Counted from the stretch's first letter, positions 1 to 6,532 are shown. The stretch: 7,606 bases of DNA from Methanobacteriota archaeon (GCA_002701965.1 NZXM01000019.1:14865-22470); one strand, 5' to 3'. Numbers and translations are program-made. The notes: generated from the letters alone by a model not told the origin.

Positions 1-25
1 TTAGAAGACGAGAGATTGGCTCACC

Positions 26-31
26 GAGGTG
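26..31 (+). promoter_or_regulatory. Shine-Dalgarno-like site of the parA gene
   Basis: GAGGTG lies five bases before the ATG at 37 and matches the archaeal ribosome-binding consensus GGAGGTGA. It decides the start: the frame is also open upstream through a TTG at 16 to the left edge, but that TTG has no such motif in view. Confidence 0.6.
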
Positions 32-36
32 TTTAC

Positions 37-1035
37 ATGAATCCATACAAAATGGTCATTACAGTCGCCAACCAAAAAGGAGGGTGTTCAAAAACAACCA
101 CTGCGGTTAACGTGGCTACAGCGTTGGCCAAGGGAGACCCAGAAAATGGTTGGCCGGCTGCCAAGGTTCTTCTCGTAGATATGGACCCCCAGGGCAATGT
201 TTCAACTTCATTCGGCATTTCCAAGAACAATCTGGGGCGTACGGTTTACGATTTGTTGATGAATGACCTTGGGGAAGAATTACCTGTTATCGAGGACTAT
301 CTCATTGGCCCCGAAATTATCAGAGATTCTATGTTGAATGCTTGGAAAGGAAACCACCCTGATAAGAAACCACCCAAAACAATGATTCAGTTCGATAAAG
401 ACGATAAATCGAAAATCGCATCATCAGGGGTCGAAAATCTCTGGATTTTACCAAGTAACGTTCAACTCGCTGCGGCAGAAATTGAATTGGCCACAAGAAT
501 TGGTCGAGAAACCCGATTGAAAGAAGGATTGGCCTCTGCGATTGACGAATTCGACTATGTCATCATCGATACGTCCCCCAGTCTTGGTCTTCTGACTATC
601 AATGCCATGGCGGCCTCAAATTGGGTCTTAATTCCAGTTCAAACCGAATACTACGCTTTGGAAGGTATGAGTCAATTGATGAATTCAATTAAGCTCGTCC
701 AGCGTAGAATCAATCCAAATCTCAAGTTGTTTGGAATTGCAATGACGATGTATCAAAAGACAAAACTTTGCGACACTGTAGTCTCTGAGGTACGAAGGCA
801 CCTGAGTGAACAGGTATTCAACACCGTTATTCCAAGAGACATTAGTGTTGCAGCCGCACCTGCAGATGGAGCACCTGTGGCCATTATCAAAAAGCCTAGT
901 AGAAGCAACAAAGGAAGTCAGCAATATTGGGCATTGGCGAAAGAGGTTCATCGTAGAGCTTTGCGAATTCGTAAAAAGTATGGGATCAATGAACCCAACC
1001 GACTACGCGAACATCAGATTAGAACCGGGGATTAA
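37..1035 (+). CDS. parA: ParA/Soj-family partition ATPase
   Basis: A 332-residue cytoplasmic ATPase of the ParA/Soj/MinD superfamily; such proteins bind DNA non-specifically in the ATP form and move or position DNA through a partner that stimulates hydrolysis. Seen, numbering from the ATG at 37: deviant Walker A KGGCSKTT with signature Lys14 and Lys19 (residues 14-21), the VLLVDMDPQGN motif (44-54), Walker B YVIIDTSPS (174-182, Asp178), and the late IPR...AAAPADGAPV stretch (265-281) followed by QQYWALAKEV, all in ParA order. It is longer than Soj (about 250 residues): residues about 78-123 are an extra charged, Lys/Asp-rich segment between the nucleotide-binding blocks, and the C-terminus has a basic extension. 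The frame is open to the left edge, so a longer N-terminus cannot be formally excluded; GAGGTG at 26-31 and the usual short ParA N-terminus favour 37. It heads a plus-strand operon with two small genes. Family assignment is firm; whether it segregates the chromosome, a replicon or another cargo is not visible. Confidence 0.94.
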   Translation: MNPYKMVITVANQKGGCSKTTTAVNVATALAKGDPENGWPAAKVLLVDMDPQGNVSTSFGISKNNLGRTVYDLLMNDLGEELPVIEDYLIGPEIIRDSMLNAWKGNHPDKKPPKTMIQFDKDDKSKIASSGVENLWILPSNVQLAAAEIELATRIGRETRLKEGLASAIDEFDYVIIDTSPSLGLLTINAMAASNWVLIPVQTEYYALEGMSQLMNSIKLVQRRINPNLKLFGIAMTMYQKTKLCDTVVSEVRRHLSEQVFNTVIPRDISVAAAPADGAPVAIIKKPSRSNKGSQQYWALAKEVHRRALRIRKKYGINEPNRLREHQIRTGD

Positions 1036-1085
1036 TCTCACAATCCTACGGAATGCTCAAGATGTGACTGGCCTGTCTGCGGTTC

Positions 1086-1090
1086 GGTGA
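1086..1090 (+). promoter_or_regulatory. Shine-Dalgarno-like site of the RHH gene
   Basis: GGTGA sits four bases before the ATG at 1095 and fits the archaeal anti-Shine-Dalgarno. It supports that start over the in-frame ATG at 1110, which would leave an unusually long gap. Confidence 0.55.
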
Positions 1091-1094
1091 AAAC

Positions 1095-1337
1095 ATGGGC
1101 TCGCCCAATATGACCTCTGTAAGCGTCTCCTTCGATGTTCGAAGACAATTGAATTCAATGCGGGCAATGGGGAACCACAAGAGTGTGGACCACATGCTGG
1201 CTCAGGTCCTCCAAGAATACAGAATGGCCCAACTTAGAGCTGAGGCTGACAAATTGCGAAGCCGATTGAGAGAAATCGGACAAACCGATGTTGAAGCATT
1301 GGTGCAAAGACTAGGACAATCTCCCTATGGTGGTTAA
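1095..1337 (+). CDS. Small ribbon-helix-helix-like DNA-binding protein, likely ParA partner
   Basis: An 80-residue basic protein. Residues 7-13 (TSVSVSF) form a probable beta strand; residues about 14-25 and 30-44 (SVDHMLAQVLQEYR) form two helices separated by a GNHKS turn. This is the pattern of MetJ/Arc-type ribbon-helix-helix proteins, in which paired N-terminal strands of a dimer insert into the DNA major groove. A charged third helix (about 45-62, rich in Arg, Lys, Glu and Leu) could extend the dimer. It begins 59 bases after parA on the same strand. Type Ib ParA systems and archaeal SegAB use small RHH proteins as the DNA-binding partner, so a centromere-binding or operon-autoregulating role is the leading inference. 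A VapB-like antitoxin is the main alternative, but no PIN-type toxin follows. RHH assignment is by eye from strand-helix-helix pattern and hydrophobic spacing; no family profile was run. Confidence 0.75.
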   Translation: MGSPNMTSVSVSFDVRRQLNSMRAMGNHKSVDHMLAQVLQEYRMAQLRAEADKLRSRLREIGQTDVEALVQRLGQSPYGG

Positions 1338-1586
1338 ATGAAGGGGCAACCAACAGCATACTCGGTTGATGCCCCCACGCTATTCAGGGGTTTGATGGAT
1401 GGTGGGAGTAATGCACGCATCCTCCTAGATTTAGCTGCAGCAAATGAAATCGAATTGCACGCCCAAGCCTCGGATTGGAACGATCTGTTGTGGCTAATTT
1501 CAACCGCTCTTAGAGAATCTGGGGGTGCTTATTCGGGAGAGGAATATGCGTCATTAAGGAATAATCTCCCTGTAGTTTTTCACTAA
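1338..1586 (+). CDS. Unknown 82-residue protein, third gene of the ParA operon
   Basis: I do not recognise this family. Its ATG directly follows the TAA of the RHH gene (TAAATG, no spacer), with GGTGG at 1329-1333 four bases upstream inside the previous gene, so the two are almost certainly cotranslated. The protein is slightly acidic, without signal peptide, membrane segment or cysteine. Residues about 13-36 and 46-60 (SDWNDLLWLISTALRES) look like amphipathic helices, separated by an IELHAQ strand-like stretch; the end (LPVVFH) is hydrophobic. It could be an accessory subunit of the partition-like module or a modulator of the RHH protein; both are inferences from position only. Its TAA ends one base before the stop codon of the convergent surface-protein gene. 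Reality as a gene rests on tight coupling and complete occupancy of the gap. Confidence 0.72.
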   Translation: MKGQPTAYSVDAPTLFRGLMDGGSNARILLDLAAANEIELHAQASDWNDLLWLISTALRESGGAYSGEEYASLRNNLPVVFH

Positions 1587-3950
1587 CTACTGCTTTCCGT
1601 TGCGCTCTAGCCACTGATGCCCGTACCATCTCCATTGCTCCATTGTCCAGCCTTCTGGTAAACCACCTGATGGTAAAGGTGGTGCTTCAGCAGGGGGCTG
1701 TTCAGATTGCTCGGATGGCGGCTCTTCAGGGACTTCTTCTTCTTGGCTGGGAATTGACATTTGCTCAGCGACATATTCCTGTTCAGTGGACTCTTCTTCT
1801 GGTGACAATTCGTCCGCCTCTGGTCCTTCAATAGGCGTTTCTTCATCTTCCAGATCATCTTCACCCCAGGCCTTTTGCTCATCAATTCCCCCGCGGGTTT
1901 CAAACGCATCTCCACTTTCCCAAGCGTCCAATTCTTTGGTCGCATCTTGGTGTGTATATTGCGCATCAGGTTTTCGCTTATCCCTGGCCTTCCCTATCGT
2001 TCGAAGCGTGAGGACAATAATAGGTAGGACTAGTACCATCGCCCCAACAATATATGCTGCGATTAATGCGAAATCCTTGATTGCACCCATTGCATCAAAT
2101 TCTTCATCTTCCAATAGTGTGATGTTTCCAGAACCTGAATTCGGATCATAGGCCTCTGTACATGCTTCGATATCTTCCGGATATTTTTCACAATGGTCCT
2201 CTAGTGTCTTGATTTCGGGGTCGTCATCATCGTAATCCGCATTACTTCCTAAGCAATCTCGATCTTCATCAAGCCACTCTGATCGATTGTTTGCCATCGA
2301 ACAGTCTCCATACGTCGATTCTGTATTGTCGTCATAACCATCCCCATCTTCGTCGACACAACCATAACGGCTGATTGAGGTGTAACTATTGGCACCAGGA
2401 TCATACATATTGGCACGAGTACTCGTACCCGCAAGAGTTGGACAAGCATCACCTCTGTATCCAGTTAGATTGTCCCCATAGCTATCCCCATCAGAGTCAA
2501 AATGCTGTGTAGACTCAAGATAGAATGCATCTGCAATTCCAACAGGGTGGGCCTCTTCGCCATTTCCTGGATCTGAATATCCATCACCGTCAGTATCTTG
2601 ACAACCCAATCTGTCCATGGTTGAACCACCAGATTGGTTTGGGCAAGCATCGGGACTTGTTGCACCCAATTCGTCATTATCACCATACCCATCACCGTCA
2701 GAATCGGCCCATTGAGTGTCATCTTCAGGGAATTTATCGCCTTGTGTTCCAAACTTATTGTCTCCGTAACCGTCTCCATCAGTATCTGTTTGTTGGGAGG
2801 GATTGTTGGGGAATGCGTCGCTATTATCGCCCGCACCATCATTGTCGGAATCCATGGTTTCTGAATCGTCGTTCGGGGCCCAGTCTGCATTATCACCTAC
2901 GCCATCTCCATCTGAATCTGCAGACTCAGATGGGTCGTCGGGGAATTCATCCAAGCCATCGACAACATCATCGCCATCTCGATCCGCATCGAGAAGATGC
3001 ACTTCTGCCGAACTTCCGAATGAGGTGAAGATGAATACACCTTCACCTGCAGCCTGTCGAAAACCAACTACTTCACCTTGGACGGAAAATTCCTGCGTCA
3101 CGGCGAGCGTGTCGATATTCAAAGAGAATACACGTCCATTCGACATCCCCATCATCAATCGATTATCCAATTGTGTAAGAGTTCGGCCTTGGCCATTTGA
3201 GCAGAGATTTATCGATTGCTCACGCAACCAATCCGAGGTGTTGTGAATGTCCAAGCGACAATTGTCGGTCAAACTGAACAAATATGCTTCATCACTACTT
3301 ATCTCCATTTTCAATAAGGGTGCAGTAGAGTCAGCGAGTGCTTGGATAAACGAACCATTTTCATCGTGAATACGGATTTGTTTGTCACGCCCAGATGTGA
3401 GGACCTTCCCATCTGAAAGTGCAATTACATCTGTGATTCCATTCGTGTGACTACTGATTGTCGAAATTCCCGATAGAGCACTGGCCGTACCATCCCACTC
3501 AATCGCATGCTTGGATACTCGCTTGGTGACCCAGAGGTCGCCATCTCTGTCCCATGCAACACCATCAACCGCTTCATTGACGGAAAACCGATACAGTTCA
3601 TCCATGTAATCGATGGAGACGACAATGACTCCATTTGATGTGCCCAGAGCAAGCAAATCTTCATTTGAATTGTAATCTGCACAGTTGAAGGATGTGTTCG
3701 CATCAACCGTCCAGACTTCTGCGTATGTCCCATTTTCTTGGACCATATATGCTGTGACAATACCATCAGGTGTAGCCACCAAAATATTTCCATTATCGAG
3801 AATCCACCACCCTACGGCTGCATGATCGAACTCAGCGACTTTTCCTGCGCTTCCCAATTCTTCTAGTGAAGCTGATGCTGGTGTAGTTGCGATGGGCATC
3901 AACAGTGAGCATAGTAGGATGATTGTTAGGGAGAATGTACGCCCGCGCAT
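1587..3950 (-). CDS. Membrane-anchored surface protein: propeller-like head, TSP3 repeats, acidic cytoplasmic tail
   Basis: A 787-residue protein. Residues 1-27 are a Sec-type signal peptide (MRGR, hydrophobic core, likely cleavage after Ala25-Ser-Ala27). Residues about 37-320 carry repeated WD40/quinoprotein-like blades, for example DRDGDLWVTKR and LSDGKVLTSGRDKQIRIHD. Residues about 321-580 hold at least eight DxDGDGxGDN-type thrombospondin type 3 repeats, expected to bind calcium, with cysteine pairs. One membrane helix spans about 625-650, followed by RTIGKARDKRK, so the head faces outward and residues about 655-787 inward. The tail is Glu/Pro-rich and apparently disordered, ending in a Trp box (764-781; Trp768, 773, 775, 780) that I recall from Marine Group II surface proteins. 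The start is supported by the signal peptide and a weak GTGAT three bases before ATG. It lies 83 bases after the coiled-coil gene stop, with a stem-loop between, so it may have its own promoter, though I see no convincing TATA box. Ligand and exact function are unknown; adhesion, sensing or surface-layer roles are possible. Confidence 0.92.
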   Translation of the reverse strand: MRGRTFSLTIILLCSLLMPIATTPASASLEELGSAGKVAEFDHAAVGWWILDNGNILVATPDGIVTAYMVQENGTYAEVWTVDANTSFNCADYNSNEDLLALGTSNGVIVVSIDYMDELYRFSVNEAVDGVAWDRDGDLWVTKRVSKHAIEWDGTASALSGISTISSHTNGITDVIALSDGKVLTSGRDKQIRIHDENGSFIQALADSTAPLLKMEISSDEAYLFSLTDNCRLDIHNTSDWLREQSINLCSNGQGRTLTQLDNRLMMGMSNGRVFSLNIDTLAVTQEFSVQGEVVGFRQAAGEGVFIFTSFGSSAEVHLLDADRDGDDVVDGLDEFPDDPSESADSDGDGVGDNADWAPNDDSETMDSDNDGAGDNSDAFPNNPSQQTDTDGDGYGDNKFGTQGDKFPEDDTQWADSDGDGYGDNDELGATSPDACPNQSGGSTMDRLGCQDTDGDGYSDPGNGEEAHPVGIADAFYLESTQHFDSDGDSYGDNLTGYRGDACPTLAGTSTRANMYDPGANSYTSISRYGCVDEDGDGYDDNTESTYGDCSMANNRSEWLDEDRDCLGSNADYDDDDPEIKTLEDHCEKYPEDIEACTEAYDPNSGSGNITLLEDEEFDAMGAIKDFALIAAYIVGAMVLVLPIIVLTLRTIGKARDKRKPDAQYTHQDATKELDAWESGDAFETRGGIDEQKAWGEDDLEDEETPIEGPEADELSPEEESTEQEYVAEQMSIPSQEEEVPEEPPSEQSEQPPAEAPPLPSGGLPEGWTMEQWRWYGHQWLERNGKQ
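2211..2990 (-). repeat. Thrombospondin type 3 (calcium-binding) repeat array
   Basis: Within the surface-protein gene this stretch encodes residues about 321-580. DxDxDG-type loops begin at residues 321, 345, 367, 389, 416, 452, 485 and 533, with degenerate Asp clusters at 561 and 572. On the plus strand they appear as recurring variants of CCATCACCGTCAGAATC. Spacing is irregular (22-48 residues), because longer inserts carry DACP...GC cysteine brackets at Cys436-Cys450 and Cys503-Cys531. Such loops coordinate Ca2+ in the thrombospondin and OmpA-linked TSP3 families. The array probably forms a rigid stalk between the propeller-like head and the membrane. Confidence 0.88.
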
Positions 3951-4003
3951 GAAATCACGAGTGCGTCATCCCCTTTCAAACGAGCGCATCGATGATTTTG
4001 TCG

Positions 4004-4031
4004 ATATCCGCACCCCGTAGGGGTGCGATAT
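4004..4031 (-). terminator. GC-rich stem-loop just after the coiled-coil gene; candidate terminator or RNA processing site
   Basis: CGCACCCC (4009-4016) and GGGGTGCG (4020-4027) form a perfect 8-bp stem around a three-base loop. The flanking ATAT (4004-4007) and ATAT (4028-4031) add four pairs across a single bulged base at 4008. On the minus strand it starts two bases after the TGA at 4036-4034. No run of T follows on that strand, so it is neither a textbook bacterial intrinsic terminator nor the T-tract type usual in archaea. It could instead stabilise the upstream mRNA 3' end, mark a cleavage point, or act as an operator for the downstream surface-protein gene. Confidence 0.5.
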
Positions 4032-4033
4032 AT

Positions 4034-6532
4034 TCACTCTTCTTCTTCCGATGTAGGCTCAGAAATCGGCTTTAGAATCGCCCTTGTAACTGGCTTCAGA
4101 ACTGCTGATTCATCCGTCTTGGTCTCGATTGCAATCGGCTTGCGAATCGGTTTTAGAATCGGAACCAAGGTCGGTAGTTTGGCATCTGATTCATCTTCTT
4201 CAGATGGCAATTCGTGTTCCAGAGTTGGTGGGCCCTTGGTGGGAGGGCCACTGACCGGCTTTGATGGAGCACCCTCTCGAATCAGACGACCACCGCCAGG
4301 TGGTCCTCGAGATGACTTCATGACATCTGCAAAGTCAGGTGTTTCCTCAGAGGGAGTTTCTGCAATCGGTTCAGCTTCTTCTTCTAGTGAAATAGCGCTT
4401 AGGATGGTCTTAGTCACAGAGGGTTGCTCCTCGATAATCGGCTCTGGCTCAGTATCGAAATCCTCCTCGGACATCGGTTCTGGTGCGGGAGAGATTGGTT
4501 TTGGAGCCTGAATTGGTTGACGAACTGGTTTCAGTGCTGCCAATCCACTACCTGAGGCTGGAGTCGCAGGTTTACCAAGTGAGTTAGATGGAGCACCAAG
4601 TCCTCCAGTTCTCTGAATCGGAGACCTTACCGGTGCTGCGAGTGTTTTCGGTTCTTCGGAATCTCCTTGTTTTGGACCACCCAAACCACCAGGTCGTGCT
4701 AAGCCACCCAAACCACCGGATGGTTGGCCCAAAGCGGGGGCCGCACCTGCTGCTGTACTGGGCATCTGGCCTTTGGCTCCTGCCAAAGCATCCATCCAGG
4801 CTTGACGACGATCTAACCGGCCATCCTTGCCTTCAAGTTCGGCTACTTCTTCAGCACGTTTGAGTTCAGCTTCAGCTTCCAAGTCATCTTCTGTAATCAG
4901 TCCCTTCTCAAGTTCGACTCGGAGTTTCTCTTCAGCAGCTGTGCGGAATTCTTCGGCTCGAGTTTCAAGTTGATTCAAACGGTCACGAATCTCTGCGCGC
5001 TTAATGGCGAGTTGTGCTTCAATTTCAGCCCGAATCTCTCCTTCCTTTCGACGAACTTCGATGAGTGCCTTGTTGCGCATGATTTCTTCGCGCTTGGCAA
5101 CTTGTCGCTCGAGTTGCTCTGCAACTTCTTTTTCTTTCTGAGCGCGGAAGGCTGCTAATTCTGCTTCCATTTCAACTTCAAGATCTAGACTAGTTTCCTG
5201 CTTAATGAGATCAAGGTTGGTCTCATATGCAATCCGCTGATTTCGGATTCTAGAGTCGATTTCTGCCATAATTTGGCGCTCTGAAGCTTGCTGTCTAGCG
5301 GAAAACTCTGCTTCAATCTGAGACACCCAGGTACCTTTCTTTTCTTCATACTGAGAATCTAGTTGTTCTCGCAAATCAATTTCGCGATCATGTCTAAATT
5401 GGCTCAGATGTTGGGTGATTTCGGCTTCCCGATCGGACTTATATTGCTCAAAATCTGCGTCAATTTGAACACGAACTGTGTCTTCAAGTTCAATATGTAA
5501 TGCCCGATCAATTTCATCGATGGCATGTGAAAATGAGACGTCGAATTTCTCCTTCAATCGTTGTTTTCTAAGTGAGAGGCGCTCTCCGTATTCTGAATCA
5601 AGATTTTTTAAGATAGAGGTTTGCAAATCTTCCCTCTTTCTTGCCACTGCCAATTCCAAGTCCTCTTGCATCCGATCTTCCAAACGCTCAGTTTCCTGAG
5701 TGAGGCGACTTTCCAGCTCATTGGCAAGTTCTTGAGCGATTTCTTCCTCTAAACGATGTGCTCGTCGTTCATATTCAGCACGTAGTCTTGCTTCACGCTC
5801 GCGTAGACGCTGGCGCAACTGTTGCTCTAAGCGGCGGCGAATCCCATCTCGAAGTTGAATCTCTCTTTCAGCAAGACGAGCTTGTTGAGCATCCTCAATA
5901 CGACGAGCTTGTGCACTTTCTTCTTCGTCCAAGCGTTCACTCATTTCTGACTTGAGGTTATCTTCAATTTCATGAATTTGCCGTTGAAGTTCTTGACCGG
6001 TTTCGATTTCTAGACGCTCTTCAAGAAAAGCACGACGACGTTCAAACTCCGAATCCATCTCTTCCTTCAGTTGTGTCCGAAGTTGATCTCGTCTGGACTC
6101 AAGTCTACGTGTAGATTCTAGTTCCAATCTGGAGCGAATCGACTCTTCTTCTCGGACAAGGCGGAGTTTCATTTCTTCTCGCAGGGTAGCTTCTTCCCTC
6201 GCTAGGACATCATGTTCAAGACGCTCAAGTTCAGATTCCATTTCAGAACGTAGTTCGGATTCAATATCTGCAAGTGCACCTTCCGCTTGCATTCCAACAG
6301 TCTTTGCCAGTGCACTCTTCACTCCAGCAAGACGTTCTGATTGCTCTTGCAAGCGCAGACGGCGTTCGCGCTTCAAGGATGAACGCATTCTGCGCTCGTC
6401 ATCAAGTCGATTGTCAATGGATTGAACATCATCTAGGGAAGGCGTGCGAATTTGTTCCGAACTTGAATTCCCGGCCGTATGCCGCGCTCTAAGTTCTGCT
6501 AATTTTTCCCTGCTAACACTCAAGGGTCCCAT
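4034..6532 (-). CDS. Large cytoplasmic coiled-coil protein with Pro/Gly-rich tail, function unknown
   Basis: I do not recognise a named family. The ATG at 6532 gives 832 residues; an in-frame TTG at 6538 would add two, and numbering here counts from that TTG. After a short Ser-rich head, residues about 40-585 are almost unbroken Glu/Arg/Leu/Gln helix with heptad-like spacing, essentially no proline and only two tryptophans (404, 581), predicting a coiled coil tens of nanometres long. Residues about 587-834 are disordered: GGLGG repeats (608-621, 645-647), acidic patches, a GPPGGGR segment, and seven Lys-Pro-Ile/Val motifs between 670 and 825, ending in EEEE. There is no signal peptide or membrane helix, so it should be cytoplasmic. 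No ABC-ATPase head (Walker A, signature motif) is present, which argues against SMC/Rad50. A candidate TATA element at 6559-6566 suits a leaderless transcript. It lies between the lipid-synthase and surface-protein genes. A scaffold or cytoskeletal role is inference from architecture. Confidence 0.9.
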   Translation of the reverse strand: MGPLSVSREKLAELRARHTAGNSSSEQIRTPSLDDVQSIDNRLDDERRMRSSLKRERRLRLQEQSERLAGVKSALAKTVGMQAEGALADIESELRSEMESELERLEHDVLAREEATLREEMKLRLVREEESIRSRLELESTRRLESRRDQLRTQLKEEMDSEFERRRAFLEERLEIETGQELQRQIHEIEDNLKSEMSERLDEEESAQARRIEDAQQARLAEREIQLRDGIRRRLEQQLRQRLREREARLRAEYERRAHRLEEEIAQELANELESRLTQETERLEDRMQEDLELAVARKREDLQTSILKNLDSEYGERLSLRKQRLKEKFDVSFSHAIDEIDRALHIELEDTVRVQIDADFEQYKSDREAEITQHLSQFRHDREIDLREQLDSQYEEKKGTWVSQIEAEFSARQQASERQIMAEIDSRIRNQRIAYETNLDLIKQETSLDLEVEMEAELAAFRAQKEKEVAEQLERQVAKREEIMRNKALIEVRRKEGEIRAEIEAQLAIKRAEIRDRLNQLETRAEEFRTAAEEKLRVELEKGLITEDDLEAEAELKRAEEVAELEGKDGRLDRRQAWMDALAGAKGQMPSTAAGAAPALGQPSGGLGGLARPGGLGGPKQGDSEEPKTLAAPVRSPIQRTGGLGAPSNSLGKPATPASGSGLAALKPVRQPIQAPKPISPAPEPMSEEDFDTEPEPIIEEQPSVTKTILSAISLEEEAEPIAETPSEETPDFADVMKSSRGPPGGGRLIREGAPSKPVSGPPTKGPPTLEHELPSEEDESDAKLPTLVPILKPIRKPIAIETKTDESAVLKPVTRAILKPISEPTSEEEE
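4064..4531 (-). repeat. Degenerate Lys-Pro-Ile/Val repeat region in the coiled-coil protein tail
   Basis: Seven KP[IV] tripeptides occur at residues 670, 680, 760, 796, 800, 815 and 823 (numbered from the TTG at 6538), the last four within 30 residues in forms such as ILKPIRKPI and AILKPISEP. In DNA they show as degenerate copies of AATCGGCTTTAGAATCG-like units near 4060-4165. They alternate with Glu-rich stretches. This pattern resembles short linear binding motifs in disordered tails; the partner is unknown. Confidence 0.65.

Noticed and set aside
806..1090. Plus-strand 94-codon open frame overlapping the parA 3' end.
   Set aside because: It lies mostly inside parA in another frame, with no recognisable motif; parA conservation explains the region.
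1095..1586. Toxin-antitoxin pair (RHH antitoxin plus small toxin).
   Set aside because: The second protein has no PIN, RelE or other toxin motif, and the pair is downstream of ParA in what looks like one operon; kept only as an alternative.
1662..1683. ACCACC...GGTGGT inverted repeat near the 3' end of the surface-protein gene.
   Set aside because: Short arms with a 10-base loop inside Pro/Gly codons; no termination context.
2465..2896. Minus-strand 143-codon frame inside the surface-protein gene.
   Set aside because: A frame-shifted reading of the TSP3 repeats giving Met/Thr/Ile-rich low complexity; the main frame has signal peptide, repeats and membrane helix.
1786..3246. Several plus-strand open frames of 76-167 codons opposite the surface-protein gene, rich in Ser or in His/Arg.
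   Set aside because: They are antisense reflections of Asp- and Glu-rich TSP3 and tail codons; composition is extreme and no start signals support them.
4288..4305. Perfect 7-bp inverted repeat GACCACC-GCCA-GGTGGTC.
   Set aside because: It falls inside codons for a GPPGGG stretch, where GGT/ACC-type codons easily create such a stem by chance.
4023..4511. Plus-strand 162-codon Ser/Gly-rich open frame antisense to the coiled-coil tail.
   Set aside because: Low-complexity mirror of the Pro/Glu/Lys-rich coding strand; it also runs through the stem-loop.
4677..4717. A 14-base direct repeat CCACCCAAACCACC, two copies 27 bases apart.
   Set aside because: It encodes the twofold GGLGG motif in frame (nine-codon offset), so it is protein-level low complexity rather than a separate element.
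4784..6421. Possible SMC/Rad50-like chromosome protein, given the long coil and the nearby ParA.
   Set aside because: No Walker A, ABC signature or hinge domain is visible, and the C-terminus is disordered rather than an ATPase half.
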